Notes: generated from the sequence alone by a model not told the origin. Shown: positions 35,886-45,272, numbered from the stretch's first letter. The stretch is DNA of 64,000 bases from Paenibacillus helianthi (GCF_001909055.1 NZ_LVWI01000046.1:1-64000); one strand, 5' to 3'. Numbers and translations: made by a program.

Positions 35886-36434
35886 CTATTCCACTCGACT
35901 TTTGAAGCTTGGAGACTGTGTGAGGTTAGCAATGTATACCGAGACGTCCGCTACCGGAATACCGGTCGTTTCCTGCACAAAATCATGCACCTGGCGCTGA
36001 ACCTCGGTAGTCAGAAGCGGAAGGGAATGCTCCCCGTCCACCACTGCGCGGATCATAATCTCAAGACCCGCCTGCGAAACCCGGATTCGCGACTTCAGAT
36101 CTCTGATGCCCTTGACTTTGCCGGCAGCCTTCAGGCTCAGGTTCTCAATCGTTTCCATGGAGATTTGAATGTCACCATACTCTGTGCGCTGATCGACCGA
36201 AGGCAAGGATGCCCGGTCACGCCGCAGTGAAATGTAGAAGAAACGGATGCTCAGCAGGAACAAAATGACAGCAACAGCTATGGCAGCTATATATGCCTCA
36301 GGTCTGTCCAGCATTTCAAAGGAGTCCGGAATGGCACCGCTTAACAGGAGGATGGCAATTACAGATAATATTCCGATGCATAAGCTGTAGAGGAACAGCA
36401 GGAGCCTGTCCAAAATTTTTGCCACGAGTCTCAT
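35886..36434 (-). CDS. amaP: Alkaline shock response membrane anchor AmaP
   Basis: 182 residues: two N-terminal helices (LLLFLYSLCIGILSVIAILL, AYIAAIAVAVILFLLSIRFF), then an Asp23-like cytoplasmic part ending FVQETTGIPVADVSVYIANL. AmaP tethers Asp23 to the membrane in S. aureus. AGGAGG lies before the ATG. Confidence 0.85.
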   Translation of the reverse strand: MRLVAKILDRLLLFLYSLCIGILSVIAILLLSGAIPDSFEMLDRPEAYIAAIAVAVILFLLSIRFFYISLRRDRASLPSVDQRTEYGDIQISMETIENLSLKAAGKVKGIRDLKSRIRVSQAGLEIMIRAVVDGEHSLPLLTTEVQRQVHDFVQETTGIPVADVSVYIANLTQSPSFKSRVE

Positions 36435-36453
36435 AACCTCCTTAAATTAGAGT

Positions 36454-36481
36454 AAACCCTCGACGGTGCTGTCGGGGGTTT
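36454..36481 (-). terminator. Hairpin between asp23 and amaP
   Basis: AAACCC-CGAC/GTCG-GGGTTT stem, without a strong T tract. Perhaps only partial termination. Confidence 0.4.
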
Positions 36482-36498
36482 ATGGAAGAAAGCTGGCT

Positions 36499-36915
36499 TT
36501 ATTTCACGCGGAGAACCGCGTCCGTTTCTTCGTTCTTGTCTACAGCGGTATTGCTGCGGAACTGAACATCATGAATATGCACATTCACTTCAACTACGGT
36601 CAGACCAGTCATGGTCTCAATGGAACGCTTCACGTTGCGCTGAATTTCAGCAGCCACTTCCGGGAGACGGTTGCCGTACTCGATAATCACGGACACATCC
36701 ACTGCAGCTTCGCGTTGCCCAACCTCTACCTTTACACCTTTGGAGAGGTTCTTACGGCCAAGAAGCTCAACAATGCCTCCGGCAAAACCGCCGCTCATGC
36801 CTGCCACGCCTTTAACTTCCACGGTTGCCAAACCTGCGATTACCTCAATCACTTCTGGAGCGATCTGGATTTCACCGATTTCCGTACGTTCGTATTCTGT
36901 CGGCAATGTACTCAT
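36499..36915 (-). CDS. Asp23/Gls24 family envelope stress protein
   Basis: 138 residues from ATG 36915 (AAGGTGTGAG before). Family core: IAPEVIEVIAGLATVEVKGV, GMSGGFAGGIVELLGRKNLS, and VAAEIQRNVKRSIETMTGL. Equivalent to YqhY of B. subtilis, which limits acetyl-CoA carboxylase activity; the placement next to accCB supports a link to fatty acid synthesis. Confidence 0.93.
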   Translation of the reverse strand: MSTLPTEYERTEIGEIQIAPEVIEVIAGLATVEVKGVAGMSGGFAGGIVELLGRKNLSKGVKVEVGQREAAVDVSVIIEYGNRLPEVAAEIQRNVKRSIETMTGLTVVEVNVHIHDVQFRSNTAVDKNEETDAVLRVK

Positions 36916-37031
36916 TGTGGACTCACACCTTTCAAAGAAAAAGTTGTTCAATATTTCAAGCGCAAAGCACGTCTCTTATTAAACATACTATATCATTTGG
37001 CGAACTTTATGACAAACAAAGCAAAGCCGTC

Positions 37032-38375
37032 CTAAATTTCATAATCCTCCAGGAATTTAATATCAAAATTACCGTCCAAAAACACCGGATGCTCCAGCAA
37101 TTTCTGGTGGAATGAAATCGTTGTATGTATGCCTTCCACAGCAAATTCGGAGAGCGCCCGCTTCATCTTGGCGATGGCTTCCTGGCGGGTCGGAGCCCAT
37201 ACAATTAGCTTGGCAATCATCGAGTCATAAAAAGGGGAGATCGTATACCCCGGATATGCTGCGCTGTCCACCCGTACACCTAAACCTCCCGGCGGCAGAT
37301 AAAAACCGATTTTGCCCGGTGAAGGCATGAAGTTCTTCTCCGGATCTTCCGCATTGATCCGGCATTCCATGGACCAGCCATTAATATGAATGTCTTCCTG
37401 GGTAAAGGATAAAGGGTTGCCTTCCGCAACAGAAATCATCTCTTTGATCAGGTCGACACCCGTGACCATTTCTGTTACCGGATGCTCAACCTGAATCCGG
37501 GTGTTCATTTCCATGAAATAAAATTGGCCATCCGGTCCAAGCAGGAATTCGAGTGTACCCGCACCCGAGTAATTCACGGCTTGTGCCGCACGTACGGCAG
37601 CCTGGCCCATGGCATCGCGGATATCCTGAGTCAGAACCGAGCAAGGTGCTTCTTCAATCAGCTTCTGACGCCGGCGCTGCACAGAACAGTCCCGTTCCCC
37701 CAGATGCACCACATTGCCATGGTTGTCGGCAATAATCTGAATCTCCACATGCTTCATACCCGTCAGGAATTTCTCCAGGTAAACCCCGGCATTGCCGAAG
37801 GCCTTTTGCGCTTCCTGCTGGGCAGCTGTGATCTGCTTCACCAGGGATTCCTCATCCTCGGCTATGCGGATGCCCTTGCCTCCGCCGCCTGCAGTAGCCT
37901 TGACGATAATCGGGTAGCCGATATCGCGGCCCAGCATGACTGCCTCCTCCACATCGCCCACAAGCCCGTCAGAGCCCGGAATAATCGGAACACCTGCCAG
38001 CTTCATCGTTTCCTTGGCCACAGCCTTGTCACCCATGCGGGTGATGGCATCCGGCGAAGGTCCGATAAAAGTGATGTTGCAGGATTCACAAATCTCTGCG
38101 AAATCCGCATTCTCGGCCAAAAATCCGTAACCGGGATGAATGGCGTCGCATTCCGTCAATGTAGCTACACTCATAATATTGGTAAAGTTCAGATAGCTGT
38201 CCTTGGCTGGCATCGGGCCAATGCAGTACGCTTCATCAGCCAGCCGGACGTGCAATGAATCCCGGTCAGGCTCCGAGTAAACCGCAACGGTGGATATGCC
38301 CAGTTCACGGCAAGCTCTGATAATGCGGACCGCGATTTCACCGCGGTTGGCAATCAACACTTTTTGAATGTTCAT
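37032..38375 (-). CDS. accC: Biotin carboxylase of acetyl-CoA carboxylase
   Basis: 447 residues. N-terminal [38 protein letters not shown]-grasp [13 protein letters not shown], catalytic Glu and Arg in [20 protein letters not shown]. Carboxylates biotin on AccB using bicarbonate and ATP. GGGAGG upstream; 56 bp after accB. Confidence 0.97.
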   Translation of the reverse strand: MNIQKVLIANRGEIAVRIIRACRELGISTVAVYSEPDRDSLHVRLADEAYCIGPMPAKDSYLNFTNIMSVATLTECDAIHPGYGFLAENADFAEICESCNITFIGPSPDAITRMGDKAVAKETMKLAGVPIIPGSDGLVGDVEEAVMLGRDIGYPIIVKATAGGGGKGIRIAEDEESLVKQITAAQQEAQKAFGNAGVYLEKFLTGMKHVEIQIIADNHGNVVHLGERDCSVQRRRQKLIEEAPCSVLTQDIRDAMGQAAVRAAQAVNYSGAGTLEFLLGPDGQFYFMEMNTRIQVEHPVTEMVTGVDLIKEMISVAEGNPLSFTQEDIHINGWSMECRINAEDPEKNFMPSPGKIGFYLPPGGLGVRVDSAAYPGYTISPFYDSMIAKLIVWAPTRQEAIAKMKRALSEFAVEGIHTTISFHQKLLEHPVFLDGNFDIKFLEDYEI

Positions 38376-38431
38376 GCGTTTCCTCCCAAAGTTTAACGAA
38401 GCTAGCTAGCTCCTCATGATTCTCGCGGCTG

Positions 38432-38938
38432 TTATTCCGGTTTGACCAGGAACAGCGGCTGGCCATATTCAACAAGCTGGCCATTCTCCGCGAGTACGGA
38501 CACGATTTCGCCTCTGACTTCCGCCTCCAGCTCATTCATCAGCTTCATGGCTTCAATGATGCAGACCGTTGACTTTTCACTAACCCGGTCGCCCACATTG
38601 ACAAAGGATGGGGTTTCTGGAGAAGCGGCACTATAAAAGGTCCCTACCATCGGCGAGACAATTTTATGCAGTGTGCCTTCCGTAGAGACCGGCTGCTGAG
38701 CTGCTGCCGGAATTTCGGTCACTGCCGCAGGTGCAGCATACTGCTGGCTTTGCGGCTGAGGGGCTGGCGTATAAGGATAGGCATAGGGAGTCGCCTGAAT
38801 CGCCATTGCATCCGCTTCAGAGCGATCCGGTTTGCGGATAGCAAGCTTCATTCCTTCGCTTTCAATCTCCAGTTCGTGTACGGAGGAGGTTTGGTCCAGC
38901 AATTTAATCAATTCCTTAATTTCGCTTAACTTGAACAT
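38432..38938 (-). CDS. accB: Biotin carboxyl carrier protein
   Basis: 168 residues: N-terminal dimerisation part ([20 protein letters not shown]), Pro/Ala/Gln linker, and biotinyl domain with [18 protein letters not shown], Lys in AMKLM being biotinylated. Supplies malonyl-CoA with AccC and carboxyltransferase. GAAGGAG before the ATG. Confidence 0.97.
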   Translation of the reverse strand: MFKLSEIKELIKLLDQTSSVHELEIESEGMKLAIRKPDRSEADAMAIQATPYAYPYTPAPQPQSQQYAAPAAVTEIPAAAQQPVSTEGTLHKIVSPMVGTFYSAASPETPSFVNVGDRVSEKSTVCIIEAMKLMNELEAEVRGEIVSVLAENGQLVEYGQPLFLVKPE

Positions 38939-39218
38939 TCAATAGTTCACTCCTTCAGCTTTCTCTCGAAGCCACAAGCAAAAAAGGCTTCTCCGTTCTT
39001 CTCAGGAAGCGTATGCTTCAAATGACATGCAGTTTTACCCGAAACGCTTTCAGATACCCGCTTCTTGCAAGAAATATAAAAAAGAAAAACAATGTGTCAC
39101 TTATTCTTCTTATATTCCAAGATAACTTTATGTATTATATCACAAACGCTAGAAATGGAAAGAGCCCGGGATAACCCGAGCTCTTTCGGCATTTTCTGTT
39201 ATTTTTCTCAAATGGATA
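38939..39218 (-). promoter_or_regulatory. accB leader, promoter and upstream terminator
   Basis: No gene. On the minus strand TTTCCA (39161-39156) and TATAAT (39139-39134), 16 bp apart, can drive accBC. Nearer accB, GCTTC and GAAGC arms followed by TTTTTT (around 38977-39010) look like a weak attenuator. The start of the same interval is the spoIIIA terminator. Confidence 0.45.
39158..39187 (-). terminator. Terminator of the spoIIIA operon
   Basis: GAAAGAGC-C-CGGG and CCCG-A-GCTCTTTC stem with ATAA loop. It overlaps the -35 region assigned to accB. Confidence 0.65.
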
Positions 39219-40136
39219 TTATTGCTCGGATACATATTGGACTCTGATCTTATCCTGTGGAACACTCAGTTCCTTCATAACGAGGTCTACAATTCCAACC
39301 GCCTGCTTCACATCGAGCTTGTCGCTGAGGACAACAACAGTATAGGTATCGCCGGATTCCTCTTTGACAATGGCTTCACCGTACTTTTGCTGCAGCTGAT
39401 CCTCAACGCTGGTAATTTTGGATTCCTTTTCCTCCAGCTTATTCAGTTGCTCATTGGCTGCCGCATTCTCGGCAGGAGTCTTATCCATGTTATTGATTGT
39501 GGCGAGCAGATCGTTCTGGTCTTTCAGATTCTTCTGCTCGCGTTCGTACAGATAGTTGGTGAATAGGCTGCTGGCTGAAACACTTTGTGAAGCTACTTCG
39601 TCCAGGATTGCAGCGTCGCCTTTAGCTGGATTCTTCTCCGTATTGGCGGCTGCGCTGTCTTTGCCTGTTTTCGTGTTATTTTTGTCTGTTTTGGAGGGAC
39701 TTGCAGTAGGGTCTGAAGTCGGAGCCGGTGTCTTATCGGCTTCTGCTGTAATCGCTTTTTCTGCGGAATTGCCGGCATCAGCGGCTGTGCTAGCCTCATC
39801 GGTTACTGCATTGGCAGCCTTGTCTTTATCATTCGATGTGGTCGCCTTACTACTGTCATCTGTAACGGCAGCTGTGCTGCTGTCTTTCTTCACTGTGGCA
39901 TTGCCTGCATCCCCGGCAACCCCTTGGGTAGATACTTCGTTGATAACCAGTCCGCTGTCCAGAGCAGGAGACTGGGCTCCGTCAGCTCCGCTTTTAATAT
40001 TATCCACCTGCATACTGCCAGCCGTTTCTTTGGGAAGAGAGACGCCCGAGTCTTCCGTGAATAAATAGTATGCGGAGAGAACCACCATCAAACTGAGCAT
40101 GGAAACCAACCAAATTGTCTGTCGTTTGCCCTTCAT
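39219..40136 (-). CDS. spoIIIAH: Stage III sporulation protein AH
   Basis: 305 residues against 218 in B. subtilis. One N-terminal helix (RQTIWLVSMLSLMVVLSAYY), a long Ala/Thr/Asp/Lys/Ser-rich stretch (residues ~45-180), then the conserved SpoIIIAH domain (YLYEREQKNLKDQNDLLATI, VVVLSDKLDVKQAVGIVDLV). It partners forespore SpoIIQ in the feeding-tube channel. AGGAGG before the ATG, with the 44-bp repeats directly upstream. Confidence 0.92.
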   Translation of the reverse strand: MKGKRQTIWLVSMLSLMVVLSAYYLFTEDSGVSLPKETAGSMQVDNIKSGADGAQSPALDSGLVINEVSTQGVAGDAGNATVKKDSSTAAVTDDSSKATTSNDKDKAANAVTDEASTAADAGNSAEKAITAEADKTPAPTSDPTASPSKTDKNNTKTGKDSAAANTEKNPAKGDAAILDEVASQSVSASSLFTNYLYEREQKNLKDQNDLLATINNMDKTPAENAAANEQLNKLEEKESKITSVEDQLQQKYGEAIVKEESGDTYTVVVLSDKLDVKQAVGIVDLVMKELSVPQDKIRVQYVSEQ

Positions 40137-40153
40137 TTTTAATTCCTCCTAAA

Positions 40154-40244
40154 AGTTTTGTTAGCATCTACTCCCTGGATTCACTTCGTACAAAACTCAC
40201 TCCGGAAGCATTCGCTTAGTTTTGTTAGCATGCACTTCAGTACT
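40154..40244 (-). repeat. Hairpin repeats before spoIIIAH
   Basis: A 44-bp copy at 40154-40197 (AGTTTTGTTAGC ... CTTCGTACAAAACT) is followed by the 20-bp spacer CACTCCGGAAGCATTCGCTT and a truncated second copy from 40218. The layout and spacer match those before bkdB. Confidence 0.8.
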
Positions 40245-40254
40245 TATGAATCGG

Positions 40255-40899
40255 CTATTCCTGCTTGCGCGGAACTACGGAAATACGGTAGCTTGGCACG
40301 TTCAGGCCTTTCTCTATCGCCTCTTCAATCAGACCCCTGACAATTTTGTTCTCTGCCCCTTTGGCGACAACCAGTACACCGCGCACCTGGGGTTTGATCC
40401 GCTTGGTAATAATCGGAGTTTCATCGCCTGACTGGCTGTAGGTGACGATTTCGCCATCCCTTGTGTACTGTGTGGTATGACGTTTACCGCCGCTGGCATC
40501 CGTCTCTTCGCTCTGCTGCTGGGAATCGTTCATATTGCGCTGTACTACGATTTCCTCTGTAGAATCCACAGTAACCATGATGTCCACTGTGCCGACGCCG
40601 ACGATTTTCTCCAGAATCTCTTTGGTGCGGTTCTCCATCGCCTGTTCAATGGTGCCAAAAGAATTAGAGGCTGCTCCATCCCCCTGCTGCAGGGTCGCCT
40701 GTGAACTTTCGATTGGCGGTGGCTCACGCCCCGTATTCTCGCTGTCCAGCTTCTTCACATTCACGAAGGAGTTGAACAGCATAATCGCAGCGCCGAGCAG
40801 CCCGAGAATGATCAGCCAGCGGAAGGTATGACTCCTCTTCGGACTGCCGGAACCGCCGCCTCCTGCCCATTGCTCCAGTTTTTTCAGCCAGTTGCCCAT
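40255..40899 (-). CDS. spoIIIAG: Stage III sporulation protein AG
   Basis: 214 residues: one helix (TFRWLIILGLLGAAIMLFNS), a linker, and the ring-forming domain with KEILEKIVGVGTVDIMVTVD and VRGVLVVAKGAENKIVRGLI. Forms a large ring in the mother-cell membrane (SpoIIIA channel). The C-terminal end is NVPSYRISVVPRKQE. Ribosome site GGAGGATAAG. Confidence 0.93.
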   Translation of the reverse strand: MGNWLKKLEQWAGGGGSGSPKRSHTFRWLIILGLLGAAIMLFNSFVNVKKLDSENTGREPPPIESSQATLQQGDGAASNSFGTIEQAMENRTKEILEKIVGVGTVDIMVTVDSTEEIVVQRNMNDSQQQSEETDASGGKRHTTQYTRDGEIVTYSQSGDETPIITKRIKPQVRGVLVVAKGAENKIVRGLIEEAIEKGLNVPSYRISVVPRKQE

Positions 40900-40935
40900 C
40901 TCTTATCCTCCCTGCATTTGCGTGATTGGTCAGGT

Positions 40936-41727
40936 TTACAGTTTTGCTTCTCCGGCAGTGCTCTTCTGCACCTGAATGACTTCCCGGCTCAGATTCCAGT
41001 TCTGCTCCAGCAGCTTGATGATCGACTCGGTTTGGTCTTGGTCCGTCCCTTTTCCAGGTGTGGCACTGCTGCCCTCCGGTATGTCAGGTGAGGATGTTGC
41101 GGATGCTGCAGCGGAATCCTCATCGGTATCAGAGCCCAGATTAACCTGTACCGGCTCTACTGGTGTAATAACAATCGGCTCTGAGGGGGAGCCTGTTGTT
41201 GTGCCCGCCGCCGGCCCGCTACCGCTGCCTGAGGCAGAGACTGCTGGTGGAAAAGAAACCTTCACCGAAGCTATCACCGGCACTGCTTCACCCTGAGTGG
41301 TATCAGAGGCTTTTCCCATCCCCAGTGTCACCGTAACCTTGGCACCCTGCACCCCAGTGATCCCGGCAATCTGGTTACGCATCTGCCCGGCAACCTCTTC
41401 AGCAGCTAGCTTCAGGCTCTGCTCCTGCGCTCCTGCCGCCAGCACCCGGCCGTCTGCCAGAATCTTCTCCAGAGAACCGGCTCCTTTCCCTGCTCCCGAG
41501 AACACTCCGCCTTTCTTCTCCTGCTGATTCATAGCCAGGCTAAGCTCTCCGGTGACATCCCCCTTCAGCAGGGCCACAATCGGGCTAAGCAGGGTCAGCA
41601 GCACCAGAAGGCTAAGCACCAGCCTGGCATACCGCTCCATGGATTTGCTAGGCAGCAGCATTTCCACAAAAGCGGCCAGCAGCACCACCAGAATAAGTTC
41701 CCTAAGCCAACCGCCCAACCAGGTCAT
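40936..41727 (-). CDS. spoIIIAF: Stage III sporulation protein AF
   Basis: 263 residues: two N-terminal helices (LILVVLLAAFVEMLLPSKSM, LVLSLLVLLTLLSPIVALLK), then a periplasmic-side domain with AEEVAGQMRNQIAGITGVQG and KVTVTLGMG, and a Ser/Gly/Pro-rich insert (residues ~160-225) longer than in B. subtilis. The C-terminus ends with NWNLSREVIQVQ. AGGGAGG precedes the start. Confidence 0.9.
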   Translation of the reverse strand: MTWLGGWLRELILVVLLAAFVEMLLPSKSMERYARLVLSLLVLLTLLSPIVALLKGDVTGELSLAMNQQEKKGGVFSGAGKGAGSLEKILADGRVLAAGAQEQSLKLAAEEVAGQMRNQIAGITGVQGAKVTVTLGMGKASDTTQGEAVPVIASVKVSFPPAVSASGSGSGPAAGTTTGSPSEPIVITPVEPVQVNLGSDTDEDSAAASATSSPDIPEGSSATPGKGTDQDQTESIIKLLEQNWNLSREVIQVQKSTAGEAKL

Positions 41728-41753
41728 TGACTTTCCTCCCTACAGTTTGTGCC

Positions 41754-43007
41754 TCACCTCATCATGACGGTGACATTTCCGGCGGTCAGCATGATCGTGA
41801 CGGCCAGGAAGAACATGAGCGATACGGCGGCCAGTGCCGCGAACACGTAGATCATGCTCTTGCCGATCGTCTGCAGACAAGTAACAATCGGCGTCTCGCC
41901 CAAGGGCTGCATTACGGCTGCAGCCACGTTGTAGATGAGGGCGAGCACGAGTATTTTAATGGCCGGAAATGCGCAAAGGAACAAAATGATAATGACACCT
42001 GAAAGCCCGATGGCGTTCTTCACCAGAAGCGATGCAGAAATCACCGTATCGGTGGCATCCGCGAACATTTTGCCGATGACCGGCACAAAGTTTCCTGTAA
42101 TATATTTGGCGGCGCGGAGGGTTACTCCATCCGTCACCGAACTGGTAATTCCCCTGACGGAGATGACTCCAAGAAACACGGTCAGCAGTACACCCAGCAG
42201 TCCGGCACCGACATTTCGCAGCAGATTGGCGAGCTGGGTTAACTTGTATTTCTCCGACATCGCGCTCACCAGATGCAGCACCGCCGAGAAGAAGAACAGC
42301 GGGAAAATCACGGTATGAATGAGCGTGCTCACGGTATGGATCATGAATACAATCAGCGGATGGGTGACAGAGACTGTCACGATATTCCCCATGGATGCCA
42401 GCAGCGCGAACAGCAGCGGGATCATGGCCATCATGAAGTCAGACATATGGTCGATGGCATCCTTTGCATATCCTATAGCTACATTAAAACTGTTCACGGC
42501 AATGACCAGCACAACCATGTAACAGAGCATATAGGCGATTTTGCTAACCGATTTGCGTTCAAAAGCGGTCTGCAGCGTCTCAAGAATCATGCTGAGCACA
42601 CTGATCATAACGATCGTTACCAGCAGCTTGCCATTGAAAAGCACCTCATGCCACATGTAGGAGGTCAGGCCGGACATTACGCTTTTGAAGCTTAGGCCGT
42701 TGTCTCCCGGAAGCAGCATATCCATCAGCGAAGGTGTTTTGCCTTCCGGAAAAAATCCCCCGTAGTCCTTCATCAGCTGATTCCAGTACGACTCTACCTC
42801 GCCTGTAGGCAGATTCTGCACCTGCCCCTTCACCCAGTGGTCTACTGCGGAAGAACCTCCCTGAGCTGAGGGCTGCGGTGAAGGTGTAGGTGGTGTAGTG
42901 GGGGCTGCAAAGGCCGTTCCTGAGCCCCACACTAACAACAGGAGGAAGGGCAGAAGGAGCAGGATTGTTTTTAGTTTTGGTGGCCGAAAAACATTGCGCA
43001 CGCACAT
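41754..43007 (-). CDS. spoIIIAE: Stage III sporulation protein AE
   Basis: 417 residues. Signal sequence (TILLLLPFLLLLVWGSGTAF), then about eight membrane helices and the conserved SLMDMLLPGDNGLSFKSVMS region. Multi-pass component of the SpoIIIA channel. Start at 43007 (ATG) or GTG 43001, the latter with better spacing from AAAGGG. Confidence 0.93.
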   Translation of the reverse strand: MCVRNVFRPPKLKTILLLLPFLLLLVWGSGTAFAAPTTPPTPSPQPSAQGGSSAVDHWVKGQVQNLPTGEVESYWNQLMKDYGGFFPEGKTPSLMDMLLPGDNGLSFKSVMSGLTSYMWHEVLFNGKLLVTIVMISVLSMILETLQTAFERKSVSKIAYMLCYMVVLVIAVNSFNVAIGYAKDAIDHMSDFMMAMIPLLFALLASMGNIVTVSVTHPLIVFMIHTVSTLIHTVIFPLFFFSAVLHLVSAMSEKYKLTQLANLLRNVGAGLLGVLLTVFLGVISVRGITSSVTDGVTLRAAKYITGNFVPVIGKMFADATDTVISASLLVKNAIGLSGVIIILFLCAFPAIKILVLALIYNVAAAVMQPLGETPIVTCLQTIGKSMIYVFAALAAVSLMFFLAVTIMLTAGNVTVMMR

Positions 43008-43057
43008 ACCCTTTCCCCCGCTCTGCTTCTAACTTCTTCTGCCGTGAAGTGGCTAGC

Positions 43058-43447
43058 TCATGCCGGCAGAAGCTTCATCACCGTCTCGATAATAATGCTG
43101 ATAATCGGCACGGCCAGCACCATAATCAGCACCTTGCCGGCCAGCTCTATCTTGGAAGCAATGGATTCCTGCCCGGCATCGCGCACTATCTGCGCTCCAA
43201 ACTCTGCGATATAGGAAATCCCGATAATTTTGAATACGGTTTTGATGTAGATCATTTCCATTCCCGAGGACTCCGCCACCCGCTCCAGCGTCCCCAGAAT
43301 CGTTCCGATCTTGCCGATCAGGAACAGGAAGATCAGAATGCCTGCGGCAGTGGTCAGCAGGAAGGCGAACATCGGCTTTTGTTCCTTTAGTACGAGTATC
43401 AGGACCGTCGACAAGAGCCCAATTCCCACCACTTGAATGATTTCCAT
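43058..43447 (-). CDS. spoIIIAD: Stage III sporulation protein AD
   Basis: 129 residues, three to four membrane helices including VVGIGLLSTVLILVLKEQKP and MVLAVPIISIIIETVMKLLP. Resembles the type III export FliQ-like partner of AC in the channel. 50 bp from spoIIIAE. Confidence 0.94.
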   Translation of the reverse strand: MEIIQVVGIGLLSTVLILVLKEQKPMFAFLLTTAAGILIFLFLIGKIGTILGTLERVAESSGMEMIYIKTVFKIIGISYIAEFGAQIVRDAGQESIASKIELAGKVLIMVLAVPIISIIIETVMKLLPA

Positions 43448-43456
43448 AACCTTGGC

Positions 43457-43660
43457 CTATTGAAAAAGAAAAATCGTTTTAATTTCCTGGAGCAGGCCGT
43501 CCAGCATGCGGATGACCATAAACAACACGATGATAAAGCCGACAATGGTTACCCAGTGGGCGATGTCTTCCTTGCCCATCTGCTTTAGCACCGTGTGGAT
43601 CATGGCGATAATGATGCCGATGCCGGCAATTTGGAAGATTGCGTTGACTTCAATATTCAT
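43457..43660 (-). CDS. spoIIIAC: Stage III sporulation protein AC
   Basis: 67 residues from ATG 43660 (GAGGTG six bases before). Two helices: IFQIAGIGIIIAMIHTVLKQ and IVGFIIVLFMVIRMLDGLLQ. The small partner of SpoIIIAD. Confidence 0.94.
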   Translation of the reverse strand: MNIEVNAIFQIAGIGIIIAMIHTVLKQMGKEDIAHWVTIVGFIIVLFMVIRMLDGLLQEIKTIFLFQ

Positions 43661-43673
43661 TCCTGGCACCTCG

Positions 43674-44192
43674 CTAAAAGATCAATATGACGATCAATGC
43701 TCCAAGCAGCAGACCCAGGCTTTTGCTCATTTTTTCATATTTGCCCTGATCTTCTCTGGCCACTGTCTCCTCCTGTTTCAACTGCTGCAAAGCCAGCGCG
43801 ATGTGAGTGCTCTGATTCGATCTGTCGCTTGTGCCCAGCGTGCAGCTGAGCTGACGGAGTATCTCCTTCTCCGTGCCTTTCAACGAAGCCGCCTTCCAGT
43901 GCTCCTCCATCGCCTTCGAGATCGCTTCTTCGGCGCTCCGGTCCAGCGGGGGGCTCATCTCCACGGCCGCAGTGGTGAAAAAAGCTTTCAGCGGCTCCTT
44001 CGACTGCATCCCGATGCGGCGCAGCGCTTCCGGCAGCGGGGTATAGCCGTACTGAATCTCGGTCTCCAGCCGCTGCAGGGCTGCAATCAGGCCTCTGATA
44101 TGCCGCGGCCTGTCTGCATACTGTGCAGCCCGCTTGAAGCCGGCCAGCGTGCCTGCCAGGACGATAAGCACCGCTCCGAAGAGCTTAAGCAT
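43674..44192 (-). CDS. spoIIIAB: Stage III sporulation protein AB
   Basis: 172 residues from ATG 44192, overlapping spoIIIAA by 8 bp. N-terminal helix KLFGAVLIVLAGTLAGFKRA, the conserved QRLETEIQYGYTPLPEALRR, and a C-terminal helix LLLGALIVILIF. Similar to GspF-like proteins; places AA at the membrane. Confidence 0.93.
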   Translation of the reverse strand: MLKLFGAVLIVLAGTLAGFKRAAQYADRPRHIRGLIAALQRLETEIQYGYTPLPEALRRIGMQSKEPLKAFFTTAAVEMSPPLDRSAEEAISKAMEEHWKAASLKGTEKEILRQLSCTLGTSDRSNQSTHIALALQQLKQEETVAREDQGKYEKMSKSLGLLLGALIVILIF

Positions 44193-45189
44193 GGCGTTCA
44201 CCGCCCAGCGCTTCCCCAGGCGAGACCAGCAGCAGGCTGCGCTTCTGCCCGTCCAATATCCGGAAGGTCAATCCCGCTTCTGCCCGGTGCAGGATGACAT
44301 AGCGCTCGAACATCCGATGCTCCAAGAGTGCGCCTAGGCCGGGCCGCCGGGCCAGCTCGGATACTTCCTTGCCGTGAGCCGAAGCTACGACCGAGATACC
44401 CGCGTGCAGCGCTTCGGTCACCGCTTCGGCATCCTCAAGGCGGCCGATCTCATCGGCGATCAGCACATCGGGCGAGAGCGAACGGATCATCATCATCATG
44501 CCTTCGGCTTTGGGGCACCCGTCGAGGATATCTGTCCGGGGTCCGACATCAAAAGCGGGAATGCCGCGACGGCTGCCGGCGATTTCAGAGCGTTCGTCAA
44601 CGATGCCGACCTTCAGACCGGGCCGGCTGCCCTCTCGCACGTTCTTTCCACCTGCTGAGATCTGTCTGGCAAGATCGCGCAGCAAAGTGGTTTTGCCATG
44701 CTGCGGCGGCGAGAGAATCAGCGTATGCATGATCCGCTGCCGGCCCTTGTCGAGCAGGTAAGGCAGAACGCCGTCGGCAATGCCCGGCACCTCCCGTGCA
44801 ATTCGCACATTGAAACCGGTAATGTCCCGTAGATGCTCCACGCCCCCGCCGCTCAGCACAGTCCGCCCGGCCAATCCAATCCGGTGCCCCCCGGGGATCG
44901 TAATGAACCCCTTGCGAAGCTCCTCTTCCATTGTATAGAGCGAATGATTGCTGATCAGGTCCAGCAGCCGGTGCGCATCTTCCCGGTCCGGCTTGTACGC
45001 TTCTTCAGGGTTCAACGTCAGACTTCCACTTGGGCCGAGAAAATGGTATTTGCCCCCGGAATAATTAATTTCCAGCGGACGTCCTTCGCGGACGCGGATC
45101 TCTTCCACTTTTTCGAGCAGCGGAGCCGGTAAGCCTCTCAGCAACGCCCTAACTTTTTCAGGAAACAATAGCAGCCATTCATTAGCCAT
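44185..45189 (-). CDS. spoIIIAA: Stage III sporulation protein AA (ATPase)
   Basis: 334 residues from ATG 45189 with GGGGG before. Nucleotide-binding site ILSPPQHGKTTLLRDLA; the first Gly of the classical P-loop is Ser here. Walker B-type VLIADEIGRLEDAEAVTEAL, and a preceding GIVDERSEIAGS. Secretion-ATPase relative that powers the channel in the mother cell. Confidence 0.94.
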   Translation of the reverse strand: MANEWLLLFPEKVRALLRGLPAPLLEKVEEIRVREGRPLEINYSGGKYHFLGPSGSLTLNPEEAYKPDREDAHRLLDLISNHSLYTMEEELRKGFITIPGGHRIGLAGRTVLSGGGVEHLRDITGFNVRIAREVPGIADGVLPYLLDKGRQRIMHTLILSPPQHGKTTLLRDLARQISAGGKNVREGSRPGLKVGIVDERSEIAGSRRGIPAFDVGPRTDILDGCPKAEGMMMMIRSLSPDVLIADEIGRLEDAEAVTEALHAGISVVASAHGKEVSELARRPGLGALLEHRMFERYVILHRAEAGLTFRILDGQKRSLLLVSPGEALGGERHA

Positions 45190-45234
45190 GCAGAGTACCC
45201 CCAAGTTGTCCTCTTCTTTAATAGCTTTAATCCA

Positions 45235-45263
45235 TACTTATGCTTGTACGCGTGCTTTATGAC
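45235..45263 (-). promoter_or_regulatory. SigE-type promoter of spoIIIA
   Basis: Minus strand GTCATAA (45263-45257) and CATAAGTA (45242-45235), 14 bp apart, close to the SigE consensus and 46 bp before spoIIIAA. SigE is the known driver of this operon. Confidence 0.6.
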
Positions 45264-45272
45264 TATCATCTA

